Assembly (NCBI GenBank): GCA_046484975.1
Contig: JAWOHX010000021.1
Span: 1-7,308 of the forward strand
Source: JAWOHX01 sp046484975
Lineage (GTDB): Bacteria; Bacillota; Clostridia; DUPQ01
Length of the DNA: 7,308 nucleotides
Reading direction: 5' to 3'
A program made the translations under genes and the position numbers. Under the pieces are notes generated by a model. It did not search any database, had not been told where the DNA came from, and saw only the letters and a program-made list of their open reading frames with translations. Of this stretch, positions 5,985 to 7,308 are shown piece by piece. Positions within the stretch are counted from its first letter, which is position 1; each line of letters begins with the position of its first letter.

Positions 5985-7308
5985 ATGTTCAAGAAAAAGC
6001 TCCAGTGGAAACTGGTCCTGTTCATATGCCTTGTGGCTCTCTGCCTGGTGATTCCCCTTGGGCTTTATCTGAACACCAGCATCGAACAATACCATTACAA
6101 CCAGTTCGTCAAGGGCATTGAAAAGGGATTTGCTTCCTATCGCATCCCCGCGGATACCGACCTGGACGCCTATACGGTATATATCGAGATGCGGGATATT
6201 TATGCCGGGGCTTTCAACATCTACGGGGACAACAGGAGCTACACCATCCTGGACCGAAAGACCAACCGGGCATACAGCAGCGACTTCTCCTACCTTCACA
6301 AGGACGACGAGACCTTCGTCATCGAGCTGTACCGGTCCGAGAACCTGGTCAGCGCCGTGGCGGGAAGTCCCTTGAACAACGACACATTGAAAATCATCGG
6401 GGACAATTCCTTTTACGATTATGCCTATACTGTCAACAACCTGGTCTTCTATTTCCGCTACTACAAAGCTGACTGGCAGATCATGGTCAGCGAATTCAAC
6501 ACCATCATCCTGTCGGCTCTCCTGGTGAGCCTGGTTGTCGCCTTCGTCGTGGGATATCTGCTGTCAAAGGCCATCACCAATCCTTTGGAAACCATTACCA
6601 CGAAGACCAAGAGCATTGCCGGAGGGGACTTCGACCAGATATTGGAGCAAAGGGGGACCGACGAGATCGGCAAGCTCACCAGCTCCATCAACGACATGTC
6701 CCGGAGCCTTCGCAACATGCTGGATGAGATTTCCAACGAGAAGAACAAGATTGAAATCATCATGAACAACATGAACGAAGGGATCATCGCCTTCGACAGG
6801 CTGGGGGAGGTGCTCCATGTCAACCATGTGGCCCTGTCCATGCTGGGCCAGGAGTCACTCTCCTGCACAATGAACGACTTCCTGCGGCAATACGGAATCC
6901 AGTCCTCGGAAGAGGAGATCATCCGGGACATCAGTCAGGCAAATGGAAAAAACATACAGATCAAAAGGGCGGGGACCATCCTCAACATTAATTTTGCCCT
7001 GGTGACGGACATGGAGAAAAAACCCGAGAGCGTCATATTGATCCTCCGGGACATCACCAGGCAGCAGAAACTGGAGGACATGCGCAAGGAATTCGTTGCA
7101 AACGTATCCCATGAGCTCAAAACCCCCCTCACCTCCATCAAGAGCTATTCCGAGACTTTACTCAGCGGCATGGTGGAGGATCAGGACACCCTTATAAAAT
7201 TCCTGCGTGTCATCGACAGCGAGGCGGAGAGGATGTCCAATCTGGTCAGGGACCTGCTGCAGCTTTCCTCCATCGACATGGACCAGCTGAAACTCAACAA
7301 GAACAGGC
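5985..7308 (+). CDS. walK: WalK-like sensor histidine kinase, cut off by window end
   Basis: The frame is open to the right edge; 441 residues are visible. The ATG has GGAAAGGA (5968-5975) about nine bases upstream and lies five bases after the regulator's stop. Order of parts: membrane segment 1 (about 10-29), an extracellular region of about 143 residues (30-172), membrane segment 2 (about 173-193), HAMP linker (about 194-246, with P200 and DEIGKL at 226-231), a PAS-like domain (about 256-360, opening IIMNNMNEGIIAFD), then the HisKA dimerisation domain with phospho-acceptor H376 in FVANVSHELKTPLTSIKSY. The ERMSNLVRDLLQLS stretch that follows resembles WalK (YycG) more than PhoR. The two-membrane-segment, HAMP, PAS, HisKA layout is the WalK plan. 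The ATP-binding domain (N, G1, F and G2 boxes) should lie beyond position 7308, so catalytic competence cannot be judged. The extracellular region has no motif I recognise with confidence; WalK proteins usually carry a Cache/PDC-type sensor there. Confidence 0.9.
   Translation, partial: MFKKKLQWKLVLFICLVALCLVIPLGLYLNTSIEQYHYNQFVKGIEKGFASYRIPADTDLDAYTVYIEMRDIYAGAFNIYGDNRSYTILDRKTNRAYSSDFSYLHKDDETFVIELYRSENLVSAVAGSPLNNDTLKIIGDNSFYDYAYTVNNLVFYFRYYKADWQIMVSEFNTIILSALLVSLVVAFVVGYLLSKAITNPLETITTKTKSIAGGDFDQILEQRGTDEIGKLTSSINDMSRSLRNMLDEISNEKNKIEIIMNNMNEGIIAFDRLGEVLHVNHVALSMLGQESLSCTMNDFLRQYGIQSSEEEIIRDISQANGKNIQIKRAGTILNINFALVTDMEKKPESVILILRDITRQQKLEDMRKEFVANVSHELKTPLTSIKSYSETLLSGMVEDQDTLIKFLRVIDSEAERMSNLVRDLLQLSSIDMDQLKLNKNR

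Noticed and set aside
6461..6931. 156-codon - strand open frame opposite the kinase
   Set aside because: Antisense to the HAMP and PAS coding region; low-complexity Ser/Met/Leu product typical of a shadow frame.

Overview
The window looks like chromosomal DNA from a Gram-positive, probably anaerobic member of the Firmicutes (Clostridia-like). The pointers are strong GGAGG-type ribosome binding sites, TTG start codons, a secreted protein with S-layer-homology (SLH) repeats, and a two-component pair that most resembles WalR/WalK (YycF/YycG). Base composition is moderately GC-rich. All five genes are on the + strand, and long open frames on the - strand are shadows of them. No tRNA, rRNA, CRISPR array, transposase or phage gene was seen.

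Layout. Positions 1-43 hold the intrinsic terminator of a gene to the left. Positions 44-232 are a non-coding leader with a perfect 14-bp palindrome (138-151), a TATAAT box (192-197) and a strong ribosome binding site. Positions 233-2947 encode a 904-residue exported cell-surface protein: signal peptide, three divergent SLH repeats, then an array of Ig-like domains of about 100 residues with a recurring DQYG motif. A strong hairpin terminator (2962-2992) ends that unit. A second unit starts at an extended -10 promoter (3049-3057). It carries two adjacent genes for exported, helix-rich TolC-like proteins (3091-4188 and 4190-5242), separated by one base. With no terminator between, and with another extended -10 promoter (5250-5258), an OmpR/PhoB-class response regulator (5293-5979) and its sensor histidine kinase follow; the kinase runs off the right edge (5985-7308).

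How it fits together. Every gene concerns the cell envelope: a surface-layer protein, two secreted coiled-coil proteins of the outer-membrane-efflux (TolC) superfamily, and the regulator pair that in better-known Firmicutes controls cell-wall metabolism. The most unusual feature is the tandem pair of short TolC-like proteins in what appears to be a single-membrane organism, placed directly before walRK with possible read-through. Their role is unknown. Functional links between the three blocks are inferred from position only.
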